Part shown: in pieces, positions 52,130 to 61,846 of the stretch
Position numbering within the stretch: the first letter of the stretch is position 1
How the letters are laid out: each line of letters opens with the position of its first letter
Source: Clostridium sp.
GTDB taxonomy: Bacteria > Bacillota > Clostridia > Clostridiales > Clostridiaceae
Length of the DNA: 64,000 nucleotides
Direction of reading: 5' to 3'
Assembly (NCBI RefSeq): GCF_018372875.1
Contig: NZ_JAHAIF010000009.1
Location: 12,650 to 76,649, forward strand
Notes under the pieces: model-generated
Databases searched by the model: none
The model's input: only the letters and a program-made list of their open reading frames with translations
What the model was told of the DNA's origin: nothing
Position numbers and translations under genes: made by a program

Positions 52130-52456
52130 ATGGAGGGCATTTTAAAGGAGTTATATAAAACAATATTAACTAGAAAAGATATGGGAGAAGATGGATCATA
52201 TACAGCATATTTATTTGATAAAGGTTTAGAAAAAATATTAAAGAAGGTTGGAGAAGAGTCAACAGAGGTTGTTATTAGTAGCTTAGGAGATAATAAGGAT
52301 AATCAAGTAAATGAAATGTGTGATTTGATATATCACCTTTTAGTATTAATGGCTGAATTAGAAATTTCTCTTCAAGATATAGAAGAAGAACTAGAGAAAA
52401 GAAGTAAAAAGATAAATAATTTCAAAGGAGAAAGAAAAGAAATTCAAAATATGTAA
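52130..52456 (+). CDS. hisE: Phosphoribosyl-ATP pyrophosphatase
   Basis: A 108-residue all-helical MazG-fold enzyme. It has the GEDGSYTAYLFDKGLEKILKKV start, KVGEESTEVVIS with metal-binding acidic residues, and NEMCDLIYHLLVLMAE. Last gene of the his operon. AGGAGG precedes the ATG. No terminator is obvious before the next gene, 77 bases on. Confidence 0.95.
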   Translation: MEGILKELYKTILTRKDMGEDGSYTAYLFDKGLEKILKKVGEESTEVVISSLGDNKDNQVNEMCDLIYHLLVLMAELEISLQDIEEELEKRSKKINNFKGERKEIQNM

Positions 52457-52533
52457 TTCTTCTTGATAGTAATTGGTATAAGTTGTAAAATATAAATATA
52501 TTATACAGAAAGAGGTAGGGTGAGATAAATAGT

Positions 52534-53253
52534 ATGCAAAAAAAGATAGAAACTATGGTTTTGGGTATAGGAGAGTTATCCTTAGATGCTATTAGTACTT
52601 GGTTCCCTAGCAAAAATAAAGAAACAATTGCGAAAGTAATTGAGACATCAGAAGTAATTGGAATAAAAGGTAATAAGGTAATGCCAAAATCTAAAATGGA
52701 TGTAATTGAAAAAGAAAGTGTTACAAAGAAAAAAATTAATTTAGCTAAGATTCAAGAAAAGGTAGAGGCTAAAGAGATACAAGAGAATGAGATTAAAAAT
52801 GAATATACGGAAGAGATAAATTATGGTGAGCTTCTTGAATTAATAATGAAGTATAACAGAAGAGTAAAAGAGCAGTATGAAAAATTAATAGCTAGAAACT
52901 TTGATAATATGAAAGAGGCAATAATTAAGTATTATGAAGCAAAATTTGAAGTGATTAAAAATCCATTTAAGGTTAGTGGGAAATCTGAAATGTATTCATT
53001 ACTTCATAAGAAAACAAAGTTAGAAGTTGCATATTTATATGTTGGTGAATTTTTGTCTGAGGGAGATTTCAATAAAATATCTTCTAATTTTGTAGAGGAT
53101 ACAGTTTATTTTTGTATAACAAAAGATGCTGAAGTTCTACCAAATGTAAGTGATAGAGAATATTACTTAAAGGATGTAGATGATATAGTAAATAAATATT
53201 TAAATCAATATAAGTTGAAAGAAATAGATGCAACAATATTTAAGATAAACTAA
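52534..53253 (+). CDS. Hypothetical protein, 239 residues
   Basis: Not recognised. The first 60 residues have the look of a small helical DNA-binding domain (MVLGIGELSLDAISTWFPSK and ETIAKVIETSEVIGIKGNKV). A lysine/glutamate-rich linker follows (about 60-95), then a mixed domain beginning NYGELLELIMKYNRRVKEQY. No membrane segment. GGTGAG lies about ten bases before the ATG. It could be read through from hisE, but the product shows no link to histidine. Confidence 0.65.
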   Translation: MQKKIETMVLGIGELSLDAISTWFPSKNKETIAKVIETSEVIGIKGNKVMPKSKMDVIEKESVTKKKINLAKIQEKVEAKEIQENEIKNEYTEEINYGELLELIMKYNRRVKEQYEKLIARNFDNMKEAIIKYYEAKFEVIKNPFKVSGKSEMYSLLHKKTKLEVAYLYVGEFLSEGDFNKISSNFVEDTVYFCITKDAEVLPNVSDREYYLKDVDDIVNKYLNQYKLKEIDATIFKIN

Positions 53254-53280
53254 AAGGCTGGGAAACTAGTCTTTTTTCTT
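53253..53280 (+). terminator. Weak terminator after the hypothetical gene
   Basis: AAGGCT...AGTCTT with one wobble pair and an eight-base loop, then T6. Confidence 0.5.
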
Positions 53281-53403
53281 TATGATAGATTTATTGGAAA
53301 ATAAGTGATTGTCAAGTAAAGGGTAAAGATTCTGTGATTAAAAGGATAGAAATTTGTAATATTTATAGGTATACTAAAAGAAGAAAACGAAAGGAGAAAT
53401 AAT

Positions 53404-53745
53404 ATGAAAGAATTATTTAAAGTAAATGAGTTAAGTTTTTATGAAGAGGATTTTTTAGATGATATAAATGAATATTTAGATATTGTAGATATATTAAGAG
53501 ATATGCAAAGTGAATTAACTTATGAGAAGGTAACTTGTGCAACTCAAAATGATTGCTGTGAGAAGAGTAAGGATAACTATTTTATCCAAGTACATGGTTT
53601 TATTAATAAAGAGGATGAGTTCATAACAAAGGAAGAAGTTGATATGTTTGCAAAGAATATAAAACAAGATGAACTTGATCTTTTTGTTATTAGAGTTTAT
53701 AAGTGTATTGAATGTGGAAAGTGGATTATTGATATCTTAGAATAA
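53404..53745 (+). CDS. Hypothetical Cys-containing protein, 113 residues (DUF3785-like)
   Basis: A small acidic protein with a N-terminal helical part (ELSFYEEDFLDDINEYLDIV), a CATQNDCCEKS cluster near residue 46 and a C-terminal CIECGKWIIDIL (about 102-113). The paired cysteines could bind a metal. The general appearance is like clostridial DUF3785 proteins, but I am not certain. AAAGGAG precedes the ATG. The next gene starts 18 bases later, so they are likely co-transcribed. Confidence 0.68.
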   Translation: MKELFKVNELSFYEEDFLDDINEYLDIVDILRDMQSELTYEKVTCATQNDCCEKSKDNYFIQVHGFINKEDEFITKEEVDMFAKNIKQDELDLFVIRVYKCIECGKWIIDILE

Positions 53746-53763
53746 TTTATCGAGAGGTATTAT

Positions 53764-54996
53764 ATGAAAGAGGATTTGAAAAATTATTTTTCTGATTTAA
53801 TTAAAGATATTAAGAGCATCAAGAAAGATACTATCTTTGAGTTTATTAAGAAGAGGGGCAAGATTTTAACTATTTTAGTATTAGTAATACTTATGTTTTT
53901 AGGATTTGGTATTGGTAGAATAAATACTTCTAAAGAGCATTTGTTAAGTAAACTAGAAATAGCGTTAAAAAATGAAAATCCAAGCAAACTTTCTTCAATT
54001 GTTAAGTTCAACAGTAAAAGAGTAAGTAAGAAGGATCTTCAACCGCTTATTAATTATTATTCAAAAGATAGCTCTAGAGTGGATTCAATAATAAATAAAT
54101 TGAAGACAGTAGGAGAGACAGAAGATTTAAAACTTGTTGAAGAGAATAGAGTGTTTGGAACAAAGTATTATATAGATATTAAACCATATAGTTTAAAAAT
54201 TGATAGTGAATTTAAGAATAGTAGATTTACTGTAGATGATAAAAATTATATAAATACAGGAAGTAAAATAGATAAGTTAATACCAGGTGTTTATACAGTA
54301 AAAGGAATTTTAGAAAGTGGATTTGGATATATAGAAGCATCTAAAGAAATAGTTCTTATGAAAGATGAAGAGATAGATATGGAGTTTGATGCTGTAATGC
54401 TTAATATATCATCAGCATTTTATGATGCAGAAGTATTTGCTAATGGACAATCAACTGGAATATTAGTAAAAGATGCAAAAAATATAGGACCATTTCCTAC
54501 TACAGGAGAGGTTAAATTACATATTGAAAAAGAGTTTCCTTGGGGGAGAGTTAAAGGTGAAGAAGTTCAAGTTAAAGATATCCCTAATTTAACACTTAAT
54601 TTAAGTATGGAAAATGAAACTCTAAAGTCAGAAATAAATACTGTGGTTGATGAATTTTATAGGAGTGTTTTTTTAGCTCTTAATAATGAAGATAAGAGTG
54701 TTATAAAGGGTGGAACAGAAAATGCTATTAATAAAATTTACGATGTGTTAGAAAAGAAGTATTTCATTTTAAAAAATAAATATAACATAAATGATATAAG
54801 GATAGTTGAGGATAAAAACCAATATAGGTATGAAAATGGAGTATATAGTGCAACTATTGTAGTAAGTGTAGATTATACAGTAAGTAAGAGTTTTCTTGGA
54901 TTAAATAAAGAGGAAAGCAATAAATTGTTTTTCACTAAAATGCTTTATAACGGTAAGGAATGGAAGGCAGAAGATGTAGAAAACTTTAGTTTATAA
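53764..54996 (+). CDS. TcaA-like membrane protein with extracellular domains
   Basis: A 410-residue protein: a basic cytoplasmic N-terminus, one membrane helix (about residues 34-53, ILVLVILMFLGFGIG), then extracellular beta-rich repeats, including a PGVYTVKGILESGFGYIEAS domain and a C-terminal NTF2-like part (EINTVVDEFYRSVFLALNNE). This order fits TcaA-type proteins linked to glycopeptide response and wall homeostasis in staphylococci. The N-terminal zinc ribbon of TcaA is absent. A murein hydrolase follows after 20 bases, consistent with a cell-envelope role. Confidence 0.75.
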   Translation: MKEDLKNYFSDLIKDIKSIKKDTIFEFIKKRGKILTILVLVILMFLGFGIGRINTSKEHLLSKLEIALKNENPSKLSSIVKFNSKRVSKKDLQPLINYYSKDSSRVDSIINKLKTVGETEDLKLVEENRVFGTKYYIDIKPYSLKIDSEFKNSRFTVDDKNYINTGSKIDKLIPGVYTVKGILESGFGYIEASKEIVLMKDEEIDMEFDAVMLNISSAFYDAEVFANGQSTGILVKDAKNIGPFPTTGEVKLHIEKEFPWGRVKGEEVQVKDIPNLTLNLSMENETLKSEINTVVDEFYRSVFLALNNEDKSVIKGGTENAINKIYDVLEKKYFILKNKYNINDIRIVEDKNQYRYENGVYSATIVVSVDYTVSKSFLGLNKEESNKLFFTKMLYNGKEWKAEDVENFSL

Positions 54997-55016
54997 GTTA
55001 AAAAGGGGGAGGAGTA

Positions 55017-56291
55017 ATGAAGAAAAATTTAATAAAGATAGTAGCTATTATTTCGTTATCTTGTTTTATTTTTGAGAGTCCAATTGTTTATGCAACTAAT
55101 TCATCTGATATAAAAGACCAAATTAATAATAATAATCAAGCCATAGACAATTTACAAAATGAAAAGGACAAAATACAAAATCAAGTTAATAATGTAAATA
55201 AAGAATTAGATAAGATTACGGAAGAGATGGAAGCGAAAAATAAGGAGCTAGAGAAATCTAGCAAGAAGGTAAATGAGTTCCAAAGTAAGATAGATTCATT
55301 ACAAGTTGAAATAGACGATGTACAAGCTAAAATAAATGAGGTTGAAGAGGAAATAGTTAAAAAAGAGGAACTTATAGCTAAAAAGGAAAATGAAGCAGAA
55401 GAAAGAGAAGAAATGCTTGGACTAAGAATAAGAAATTATTACAAAAATGATGTGATTAGTCAAATGTTAGCCTTTTTAGTAAGTAGTGATGGTCTTTCAA
55501 GCTTTATAGGTAATATATATAATATGAAAAAGATACTTGATACTGATAAAAAGCTTATTGGTGAAGTAAATAGCATTAAAGAATCATTGAATAATGAAAA
55601 GAAGTTATTAGAAGAAAAGATTGTTGAGTTAGATGAGGAAAAAGTAGAAATAAAAAATAAACAGCAAGAATTGGTTGATGCTCAAAAAGAATTCGTAGAT
55701 GAACAAAATAAGTATTTAGCTCAAGTGAATGATTTAAAAGGAATAGAGAGCAAAAAGCAAAGCATGATTAATTCTCTATCAGATAAGGAAAGAGAATTAC
55801 AGGAGAAAATAGGTGATTTGACAGATTTTAATCAAGATTTACAGAATAAATTGGATGATTTATTTAATGGACTTGATAGTGAAAATAGTGGTAATTCTCA
55901 AGGAGAAACCTTTTTAAGACCAACTGGCGGACGTGTTACTAGTGAATATGGTCCTAGAACTCATCCAATTAGCGGACAGAGTGGTTTTCATACAGGTATA
56001 GACTTAGCATCTCCATCTGGTACACCTATTAAGGCTTCAAAGAGTGGAACTGTTGTGTATTCTGGATGGCAAGGTGGGTATGGACAAGTAGTTATTATAG
56101 ACCATGGCGGTGGATATAGAACTTTATATGCGCATTGTTCTAAACTAAATGTGGTTAAAAACCAAAAAGTTAGCAGGGGGCAGGTTATTGCTTTAGTTGG
56201 TTCTACAGGTAATAGTACAGGACCTCATTTGCACTTTGAGGTGAGGGTAAATAATAAACATCAAAATCCGAGAAAATATGTACCTATTTAA
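55017..56291 (+). CDS. Secreted M23-family murein hydrolase (EnvC/CwlO-like coiled coil plus LytM domain)
   Basis: A 424-residue secreted protein: a signal peptide (about 1-26, ending VYATNS), a long coiled coil (about 30-290, KDKIQNQVNNVNKELDKITE and many Glu/Lys heptads), then a C-terminal LytM/M23 peptidase (about 300-424). Zinc-site motifs are GFHTGIDLASP (HxxxD), YGQVVIIDHGGGYRTLYAH and HLHFEVRVN. It cleaves peptide cross-links or activates amidases in its relatives. GGGGGAGG precedes the ATG. Last gene before a strong terminator. Confidence 0.93.
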   Translation: MKKNLIKIVAIISLSCFIFESPIVYATNSSDIKDQINNNNQAIDNLQNEKDKIQNQVNNVNKELDKITEEMEAKNKELEKSSKKVNEFQSKIDSLQVEIDDVQAKINEVEEEIVKKEELIAKKENEAEEREEMLGLRIRNYYKNDVISQMLAFLVSSDGLSSFIGNIYNMKKILDTDKKLIGEVNSIKESLNNEKKLLEEKIVELDEEKVEIKNKQQELVDAQKEFVDEQNKYLAQVNDLKGIESKKQSMINSLSDKERELQEKIGDLTDFNQDLQNKLDDLFNGLDSENSGNSQGETFLRPTGGRVTSEYGPRTHPISGQSGFHTGIDLASPSGTPIKASKSGTVVYSGWQGGYGQVVIIDHGGGYRTLYAHCSKLNVVKNQKVSRGQVIALVGSTGNSTGPHLHFEVRVNNKHQNPRKYVPI

Positions 56292-56329
56292 TTAAAATAA
56301 CTAATAAAAAGTAAACATATATTATTGTG

Positions 56330-56367
56330 AATAAGAAATTGCCCTGTGGCAATTTCTTATTTTTATT
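56330..56367 (+). terminator. Terminator of the TcaA-like/M23 operon
   Basis: AATAAGAAATTGCC-CTGT-GGCAATTTCTTATT, 14-bp perfect stem, followed by TTTATTT. Confidence 0.9.
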
Positions 56368-56390
56368 TAAGATATAGGAGAAATACAAAA

Positions 56391-56503
56391 AACCTGCACT
56401 TACAATAAGTACAGGTTAAAGGGTATGTTCATTTAAGAAAGGGAATAAATGAACATATATGTGGGGTTTATAAAAACTCTTACTAATAAAAATATTAGTA
56501 GAG
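56391..56503. other. Three consecutive stem-loops, candidate structured RNA
   Basis: Within 113 bases lie AACCTGCACTT/AAGTACAGGTT (one mismatch), the 12-bp perfect TATGTTCATTTA/TAAATGAACATA with a ten-base purine-rich loop, and CTC(T)TACTAATA/TATTAGTAGAG with one bulge. No T tract follows any of them and no gene covers them. They occupy the interval after the M23 terminator; from 56504 to 56718 only AT-rich sequence remains. Confidence 0.45.
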
Positions 56504-56718
56504 CAGTATGGGCTGAGTTTTAAAATACTTATACTTAAATTATAAATTAAAAATAGATAAAATCAATAGAAAAAAATCAAATTTTTTCTAATTTTTTATA
56601 AAAGTTTTCGACAAATATATGCTATTTTAATTAATTTAAAAAAAGCATTGAAATATATGGATAAAATATACTACTATTATAGATAATAAAAATATTGTGT
56701 ATAAATGAAGGTGAGCAA

Positions 56719-57399
56719 ATGGACATAATAAAAGAGTTTAATAGTATTTTTAAGATAGATGATGGTCAAGTAGAATTTGTTAAGGAGAAGCTTAACTATA
56801 AAGATAAATTATTAATTGTTGGAGTAGATGAAAATGAAGAGTTGAAGGAAAAAATTTCAAAGTATGAGTGCTTTATAGAAAAAAATAGTGATGCTTTTTT
56901 GAATAACTTTTATAAAAAGGGAAAAAGTTTTAAAGAAATATGTTTTTTATGTCAGGTGGCAAAGGAGTTAAGAGAAATTAGAGTTATAAGAGAGTTATCG
57001 AAGAAAATATACGAGCAATTAGGAGTAAATGGATATATAGTATTGCAAATTATTAATTATGATAAATTTATAATTAGTGGTAATAAAGATAAAATATTTA
57101 GTGATACTGAAATTGTTTCTCCTATTTGGAAAGAAGATTTAATTAATATATTAAAGAATATTGGATTTGTAGATATTGAAGTATATGGCTCTTTTGATAA
57201 GGATAATTTTAATGAGATAAATTCTAACTCTATGATCGTAAGGGCAAGAAAGTATGAGGATTTATTAAAAGATACCCGAGATTATGAAGATTATAGTGAA
57301 AATGTTGTTAGGTCTAAAGTATGCGGTGGTTGTTGTAGTAAGAAGTCTGGTGGGTGTTCTAGCTGTAGCGGATGTTCAAAGGGCTGTAATAGGCATTAA
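56719..57399 (+). CDS. Degenerate methyltransferase-like protein with Cys-rich tail
   Basis: A 226-residue protein. The first 185 residues resemble a reduced class I methyltransferase fold: a LLIVGVDEN strand-turn where the SAM loop should be (without the GxGxG), and GVNGYIVLQIINYDKFIISG, which resembles the strand-5 region of such enzymes. The last 30 residues are CGGCCSKKSGGCSSCSGCSK then GCNRH, with eight Cys and one His, probably metal-binding. The frame opens eight codons earlier at GTG, but AAGGTGAG fits ATG 56719. Catalytic activity seems unlikely; function unknown. Confidence 0.65.
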   Translation: MDIIKEFNSIFKIDDGQVEFVKEKLNYKDKLLIVGVDENEELKEKISKYECFIEKNSDAFLNNFYKKGKSFKEICFLCQVAKELREIRVIRELSKKIYEQLGVNGYIVLQIINYDKFIISGNKDKIFSDTEIVSPIWKEDLINILKNIGFVDIEVYGSFDKDNFNEINSNSMIVRARKYEDLLKDTRDYEDYSENVVRSKVCGGCCSKKSGGCSSCSGCSKGCNRH

Positions 57400-57539
57400 T
57401 TCATAATTACTAAGAAAAAATTAATATTTAAAAAATACCAAAAATAATTAATATAATGTATAATATTAAATAGAATAAAAAGCAAAAATGGGGGGAACTT
57501 TGTATTGTTTTTATGAATTATATGAAGGAGGTATGAAAC

Positions 57540-58337
57540 TTGGCAAAACCAAGCATATTTAGTAGAGATTACGAGAAAAAAATGAAAAGAAGAAAACGTA
57601 GAATAACAATAGGGATTATTTTGATATTTCTAGTTGTAGTGGTAGCGTTTGTTAAATTTCAGTTACCTAACATAGATTTCACACAAGTTAAAGCAAAGAT
57701 ACAAGCTTGGGTTGATACAGGAAAGTCTGTAGAGCAAGATGAAGAGGTATTGGATGAGGAACCAATAGAAGAAGAGAAACCGCAAGATGTTGAAAAGGAA
57801 CCAGAAAGAACATATATTGATTTTAATATAAAAGAAGGTACTGTTGCTAAAGCAGAATACGTAGAAATTGAAGGCGTTAAGAAGTTTGTAGCATTAGAAC
57901 CTATAGAAGGGTATACTTTTTCATTAAGTCCTTCACAACAACAAATGATTGTAATGGACCCTAATCAAAATTTATATCTTTTAAATGTAGATGGTAGCCT
58001 AAAAGATGTAACGAAAAAAGAGTATATTTCAACATCTAAGCAAACATTTTCTAAAGACAAAATGTTAGCAGCTTATGAGGGATATATTTGGCACTCTATA
58101 CCAAGTTTCATAGATGAAAATACCATTATTTACATATCTCAGCTACCGTATTTTGGAGCGGCAGCAACTCATAAATATATATGGATTAAGGATTTGACTA
58201 ACAATACAGATAAAACTTTATGGAAAACAAAAGGAATGGATATTCAAATTGGAGAAGTTGTACCTGAAAAAGGCATAACAGTAACAATTGATGGAAATAC
58301 AAAGTATATTAACACTGCTGGAGTAATTTCTCAATAA
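57540..58337 (+). CDS. Hypothetical single-pass membrane protein with extracellular beta-rich domain
   Basis: A 265-residue protein: a strongly basic N-terminus (KKMKRRKRR), one membrane helix (about 23-42, IGIILIFLVVVVAFVKF), an acidic linker (about 68-88), and an extracellular domain of strands such as YTFSLSPSQQQMIVMDPNQN and LYLLNVDGSLKDV that recall a small propeller-like sheet. The start is TTG 57540, eight bases after AAGGAGG; an out-of-frame ATG at 57533 stops after nine codons. No known family recognised. It is the gene before tig, which has its own promoter. Confidence 0.7.
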   Translation: MAKPSIFSRDYEKKMKRRKRRITIGIILIFLVVVVAFVKFQLPNIDFTQVKAKIQAWVDTGKSVEQDEEVLDEEPIEEEKPQDVEKEPERTYIDFNIKEGTVAKAEYVEIEGVKKFVALEPIEGYTFSLSPSQQQMIVMDPNQNLYLLNVDGSLKDVTKKEYISTSKQTFSKDKMLAAYEGYIWHSIPSFIDENTIIYISQLPYFGAAATHKYIWIKDLTNNTDKTLWKTKGMDIQIGEVVPEKGITVTIDGNTKYINTAGVISQ

Positions 58338-58378
58338 AGAGTGAATATTTACAGATTAGTGTAAAAGAAACAAATAAT

Positions 58379-58408
58379 TTGATAATAATTAGGAATATGT
58401 GATATAAT
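58379..58408 (+). promoter_or_regulatory. Promoter of tig
   Basis: TTGATA and TATAAT with an 18-base spacer, about 50 bases before the start codon. Confidence 0.65.
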
Positions 58409-58460
58409 ATCCTAGTCTATCAATAGGTAAATAACTATTTTAGGAGGAATAATAAAAGAG

Positions 58461-59750
58461 ATGGAAGCTAAAATGGAAAAAATAGAAAACAATGTAGTTA
58501 AGTTAGAAGTAAGGGTTGAAGCAGAAAAGTTTAACGAAGCACTAAAGAAAGCATATAATAAGAATAAGATGCACTTCAATGTACAAGGATTTAGAAAAGG
58601 TAAGGTTCCAATGGCTATGGTTAAGAAGTACTATGGAATAGAAGTACTTTTTGATGATGCTATTAACTTTGTTATAGACGAAACTTATCCAAAGACTATA
58701 GAGGAAAACAACTTAAGACCAGTTGATTACCCACAAATAAATGTTGTAGAAGTTGGGGAAGGAAAAGACCTTGTATATACTGCACAAGTAACTGTATATC
58801 CAGAAGTTGTTCTTGGAGAATACAAGGGATTAGAAGTTGCTAAGAATTCTTATGAAGTAAAAGAAGAAGAAGTTGAAGCTCAATTAAAGTCAATGCAAGA
58901 AAAGAACGCTAGAGTTGAAGTTAAGGCAGAAGGTACAGTTGAAAATGGAGATATAGCTGTTATAGATTTCAAAGGATTCACTGATGGAGTTGCATTTGAA
59001 GGTGGAGAAGGAAAGGATTATCCTTTAGAAATTGGTTCGGGTTCATTCATAGATAACTTTGAAGAACAATTAGTTGGTGCTGCTGTTGGAGAAACTAGAG
59101 AAGTTAAAGTTAAGTTCCCAGAAGCATACGGAAACGAAGAATTAAACGATAAGGACGCTACTTTTGAAGTAACAGTTAAAGAAATTAAAGCAAAAGAACT
59201 TCCAACTTTAGATGATGAATTTGCAAAAGATGTTTCTGAATTTGATACAATAGCTGAATTAAAGGAAGACATAACTAAGAAGATTCAAGAAAACAATGAT
59301 AATAGAGCTGAAAGAGAATATGAAGATGCAGTTATAAATGCTGCTATAGAAACAGCTACAATTGATTTACCAGAGGTTATGGTAGAAAAAGAAATAGATC
59401 ATATGATTAAAGATTTAGAATCTAGATTACAATATCAAGGTTTAACTCTAGATCAATACATGGAGTTTACAGGAAACACTGTAGAAAAGATGAGAGATTA
59501 CATGAGAGCAAATGCTGAAAGAAAGGTTAAAGCTGATCTAGTTCTTGAAGCAATTGCTAAGGCTGAAAACATAGTAGCAACAGAAGAAGAACTAAAGGAA
59601 AAAGCTACTGAAGTTGCAAAGATGTACTCAGCTGGAGAAACAGAAAAAATGGTTGAATTATTAATGAATTCACAAAAAGCTATGTTAGAAAATGATATAG
59701 TTATGGGTAAAACAATTCAATTATTAAAAGACAATTGCAAAACAGCTTAA
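58461..59750 (+). CDS. tig: Trigger factor (ribosome-associated chaperone and prolyl isomerase)
   Basis: A 429-residue protein with the three usual parts: the ribosome-binding N-domain with the [17 protein letters not shown] signature (about residues 41-57), the FKBP-type PPIase domain (about 155-245, [20 protein letters not shown]), and the helical C-domain. It folds nascent chains at the exit tunnel. The AGGAGG lies 13 bases before the ATG, a long spacer; an internal ATG four codons later is even further. Stands before clpP-clpX, the common Firmicute order. Confidence 0.97.
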   Translation: MEAKMEKIENNVVKLEVRVEAEKFNEALKKAYNKNKMHFNVQGFRKGKVPMAMVKKYYGIEVLFDDAINFVIDETYPKTIEENNLRPVDYPQINVVEVGEGKDLVYTAQVTVYPEVVLGEYKGLEVAKNSYEVKEEEVEAQLKSMQEKNARVEVKAEGTVENGDIAVIDFKGFTDGVAFEGGEGKDYPLEIGSGSFIDNFEEQLVGAAVGETREVKVKFPEAYGNEELNDKDATFEVTVKEIKAKELPTLDDEFAKDVSEFDTIAELKEDITKKIQENNDNRAEREYEDAVINAAIETATIDLPEVMVEKEIDHMIKDLESRLQYQGLTLDQYMEFTGNTVEKMRDYMRANAERKVKADLVLEAIAKAENIVATEEELKEKATEVAKMYSAGETEKMVELLMNSQKAMLENDIVMGKTIQLLKDNCKTA

Positions 59751-59762
59751 TATATACAAGAG

Positions 59763-59795
59763 ATAATTGCCAGAAAGTATTTCTGGCAATTATTT
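59763..59795 (+). terminator. Hairpin after tig (probable terminator)
   Basis: ATAATTGCCAGAAA/TTTCTGGCAATTAT, 14-bp perfect stem with a three-base loop; only TTTC follows, so it may be partial or act mainly as an mRNA 3' end. Confidence 0.65.
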
Positions 59796-59805
59796 CAAAT
59801 TAATA

Positions 59806-59834
59806 TTAACAATTAAAGACAAATCAAGTATAAT
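59806..59834 (+). promoter_or_regulatory. Promoter of clpP-clpX
   Basis: TTAACA and TATAAT with a 17-base spacer, 54 bases before clpP. No CtsR heptad pair is visible here, in contrast to clpB. Confidence 0.65.
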
Positions 59835-59888
59835 TTAATTAATATTTTAATTATACAAGATTGGGTATGTTAATTAGGAGGTAGTATT

Positions 59889-60488
59889 ATGGCATTAGTT
59901 CCAATGGTAGTAGAACAAACAGGCAGAGGAGAAAGATCTTATGATATTTTCTCAAGATTATTAAAAGATAGAATAATCATGCTAAGCGGTGAGGTAACAG
60001 ATGAATCTGCTAACCTAATTGTAGCTCAATTATTATTCTTAGAAAGTGAAGATCCAGATAAGGATATATTCTTATATATAAATAGTCCAGGTGGATCAGT
60101 TACAGCTGGTATGGCTATTTATGATACTATGAATTATATTAAGGCAGATGTGTCAACTATATGTGTAGGTATGGCAGCTTCAATGGGTGCATTCTTACTA
60201 TCTAGTGGTGCAAAAGGAAAGAGATATGCACTACCAAATGCTGAGGTTATGATTCATCAACCACTTGGAGGCTTCCAAGGTCAAGCAACAGATATTGGCA
60301 TTCATGCAAACAGAATGTTAAAGATTAAAGAGAGATTAAATAAGATTTTAAGTGAAAATACTAATCAACCATTAGAAAAATTATCAGCTGATGTGGAAAG
60401 AGATTATTTCTTAGACGGTGAAGAAGCTGTAGAATATGGAATTGTTGATAAAGTAATAACAAAGAACGAATTAGGGAAAGATAAATAA
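59889..60488 (+). CDS. clpP: ATP-dependent Clp protease proteolytic subunit
   Basis: A 199-residue serine peptidase. The catalytic triad is Ser98 (GMAASMGAF), His123 (VMIHQPLGG) and Asp172 (VERDYF), at the E. coli-like positions. [18 protein letters not shown] forms the head region. It builds the 14-mer chamber served by ClpX. AGGAGG precedes the ATG; clpX follows after 28 bases. Confidence 0.98.
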   Translation: MALVPMVVEQTGRGERSYDIFSRLLKDRIIMLSGEVTDESANLIVAQLLFLESEDPDKDIFLYINSPGGSVTAGMAIYDTMNYIKADVSTICVGMAASMGAFLLSSGAKGKRYALPNAEVMIHQPLGGFQGQATDIGIHANRMLKIKERLNKILSENTNQPLEKLSADVERDYFLDGEEAVEYGIVDKVITKNELGKDK

Positions 60489-60516
60489 AAACCTATTGTC
60501 TAAGTGAGGTGAATTT

Positions 60517-61812
60517 ATGGCTAAATTTGATGACAAGAAACAGCTGAAGTGTTCTTTTTGCGGAAAGAATCAAGACCAAGTAAAAAGATTAATAGCTGGA
60601 CCTGGTGTATATATTTGTGACGAGTGTATTGAGTTATGCTCAGAAATCATAGCAGATGAGTTTGAAGATACTGTAGAGTTTGATACTAAAACACTTCCTA
60701 AGCCACAAGAAATCAAAGAATATCTAGATTCTTATGTAATTGGTCAAGAAAGTGCAAAGAAATCTTTAGCAGTTGCTGTTTATAATCATTATAAAAGAAT
60801 AAATTCTAATGAGAGCAATGATGATGTTGAATTACAAAAGAGTAATATACTTTTACTAGGACCAACAGGATCAGGTAAAACATTCTTAGCTCAAACATTA
60901 GCAAAATTCTTAAATGTTCCATTTGCTATAGCTGATGCCACAACATTAACAGAGGCTGGATATGTTGGAGAAGATGTAGAAAATATTCTATTAAGATTAA
61001 TCCAAAATGCAGATTATGATGTTGAAAGAGCAGAAAAAGGAATCATTTATATAGATGAAATAGATAAGATAGCAAGAAAATCTGAAAATCCATCTATTAC
61101 AAGAGATGTTTCTGGTGAAGGTGTTCAACAAGCGCTTCTTAAGATATTAGAAGGAACAGTTGCATCTGTACCACCTCAAGGGGGTCGTAAACATCCACAT
61201 CAAGAGTTTATTCAAATTAACACTGGAAATATATTATTTATTTGTGGTGGAGCTTTTGATGGATTAGATAAGATAATTGAAAAAAGAACAAGAAAGAGTT
61301 CTATTGGATTTGGAGCTGATATCCAATCTAAGGCTGAAAAAGATATTGGAAGTCTATTAAAATCAATAGAACCAGAAGATTTATTAAAGTTTGGTTTGAT
61401 TCCTGAATTTGTAGGAAGATTACCACTTGTAGTAACTCTTCAATCTCTTGATAAAGAAGCACTTGTTAATATTTTAAGTAAGCCTAAAAATGCTTTAGTA
61501 AAACAATACATGAAGTTATTTGAAATTGATAATGTAGAATTAGAGTTTACAGATAAAGCACTTGAAGCAATTGCAGAAAAGGCTATAGAAAGAAAGACAG
61601 GAGCAAGAGGTTTAAGATCTATAATTGAAGATGTAATGACAGAGATTATGTTTGAAATTCCTTCTGATGAAAGAATAAACAAGGTTGTTATTACTGAACC
61701 TACAATTAATAAGAAGGAAAGACCAGAGATTCAAATGCTTCCAGAAGGTGAGGTTAGACCTCAATTAAAAGCTAAGAAGATTAAAAAGAAAAAAGGTGTA
61801 GAAACAGCTTAA
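60517..61812 (+). CDS. clpX: ATP-dependent Clp protease ATP-binding subunit ClpX
   Basis: A 431-residue AAA+ unfoldase. The zinc-binding domain has Cys12, Cys15, Cys34 and Cys37 (CSFCGK and CDEC); Walker A is GPTGSGKTF (about 114-122), Walker [12 protein letters not shown], with the pore loop GYVGEDVE and the IGF-type ClpP-contact loop (SSIGFGAD). All motifs are intact. Co-transcribed with clpP. A strong terminator and a full type A repeat follow. Confidence 0.98.
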   Translation: MAKFDDKKQLKCSFCGKNQDQVKRLIAGPGVYICDECIELCSEIIADEFEDTVEFDTKTLPKPQEIKEYLDSYVIGQESAKKSLAVAVYNHYKRINSNESNDDVELQKSNILLLGPTGSGKTFLAQTLAKFLNVPFAIADATTLTEAGYVGEDVENILLRLIQNADYDVERAEKGIIYIDEIDKIARKSENPSITRDVSGEGVQQALLKILEGTVASVPPQGGRKHPHQEFIQINTGNILFICGGAFDGLDKIIEKRTRKSSIGFGADIQSKAEKDIGSLLKSIEPEDLLKFGLIPEFVGRLPLVVTLQSLDKEALVNILSKPKNALVKQYMKLFEIDNVELEFTDKALEAIAEKAIERKTGARGLRSIIEDVMTEIMFEIPSDERINKVVITEPTINKKERPEIQMLPEGEVRPQLKAKKIKKKKGVETA

Positions 61813-61813
61813 T

Positions 61814-61843
61814 AAAAAAGGCTGTTTTTACAGCCTTTTTTTT
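61814..61843 (+). terminator. Terminator of clpP-clpX
   Basis: AAAAAAGGCTG-TTTTTA-CAGCC followed by T8. Confidence 0.88.
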
Positions 61844-61846
61844 ACT

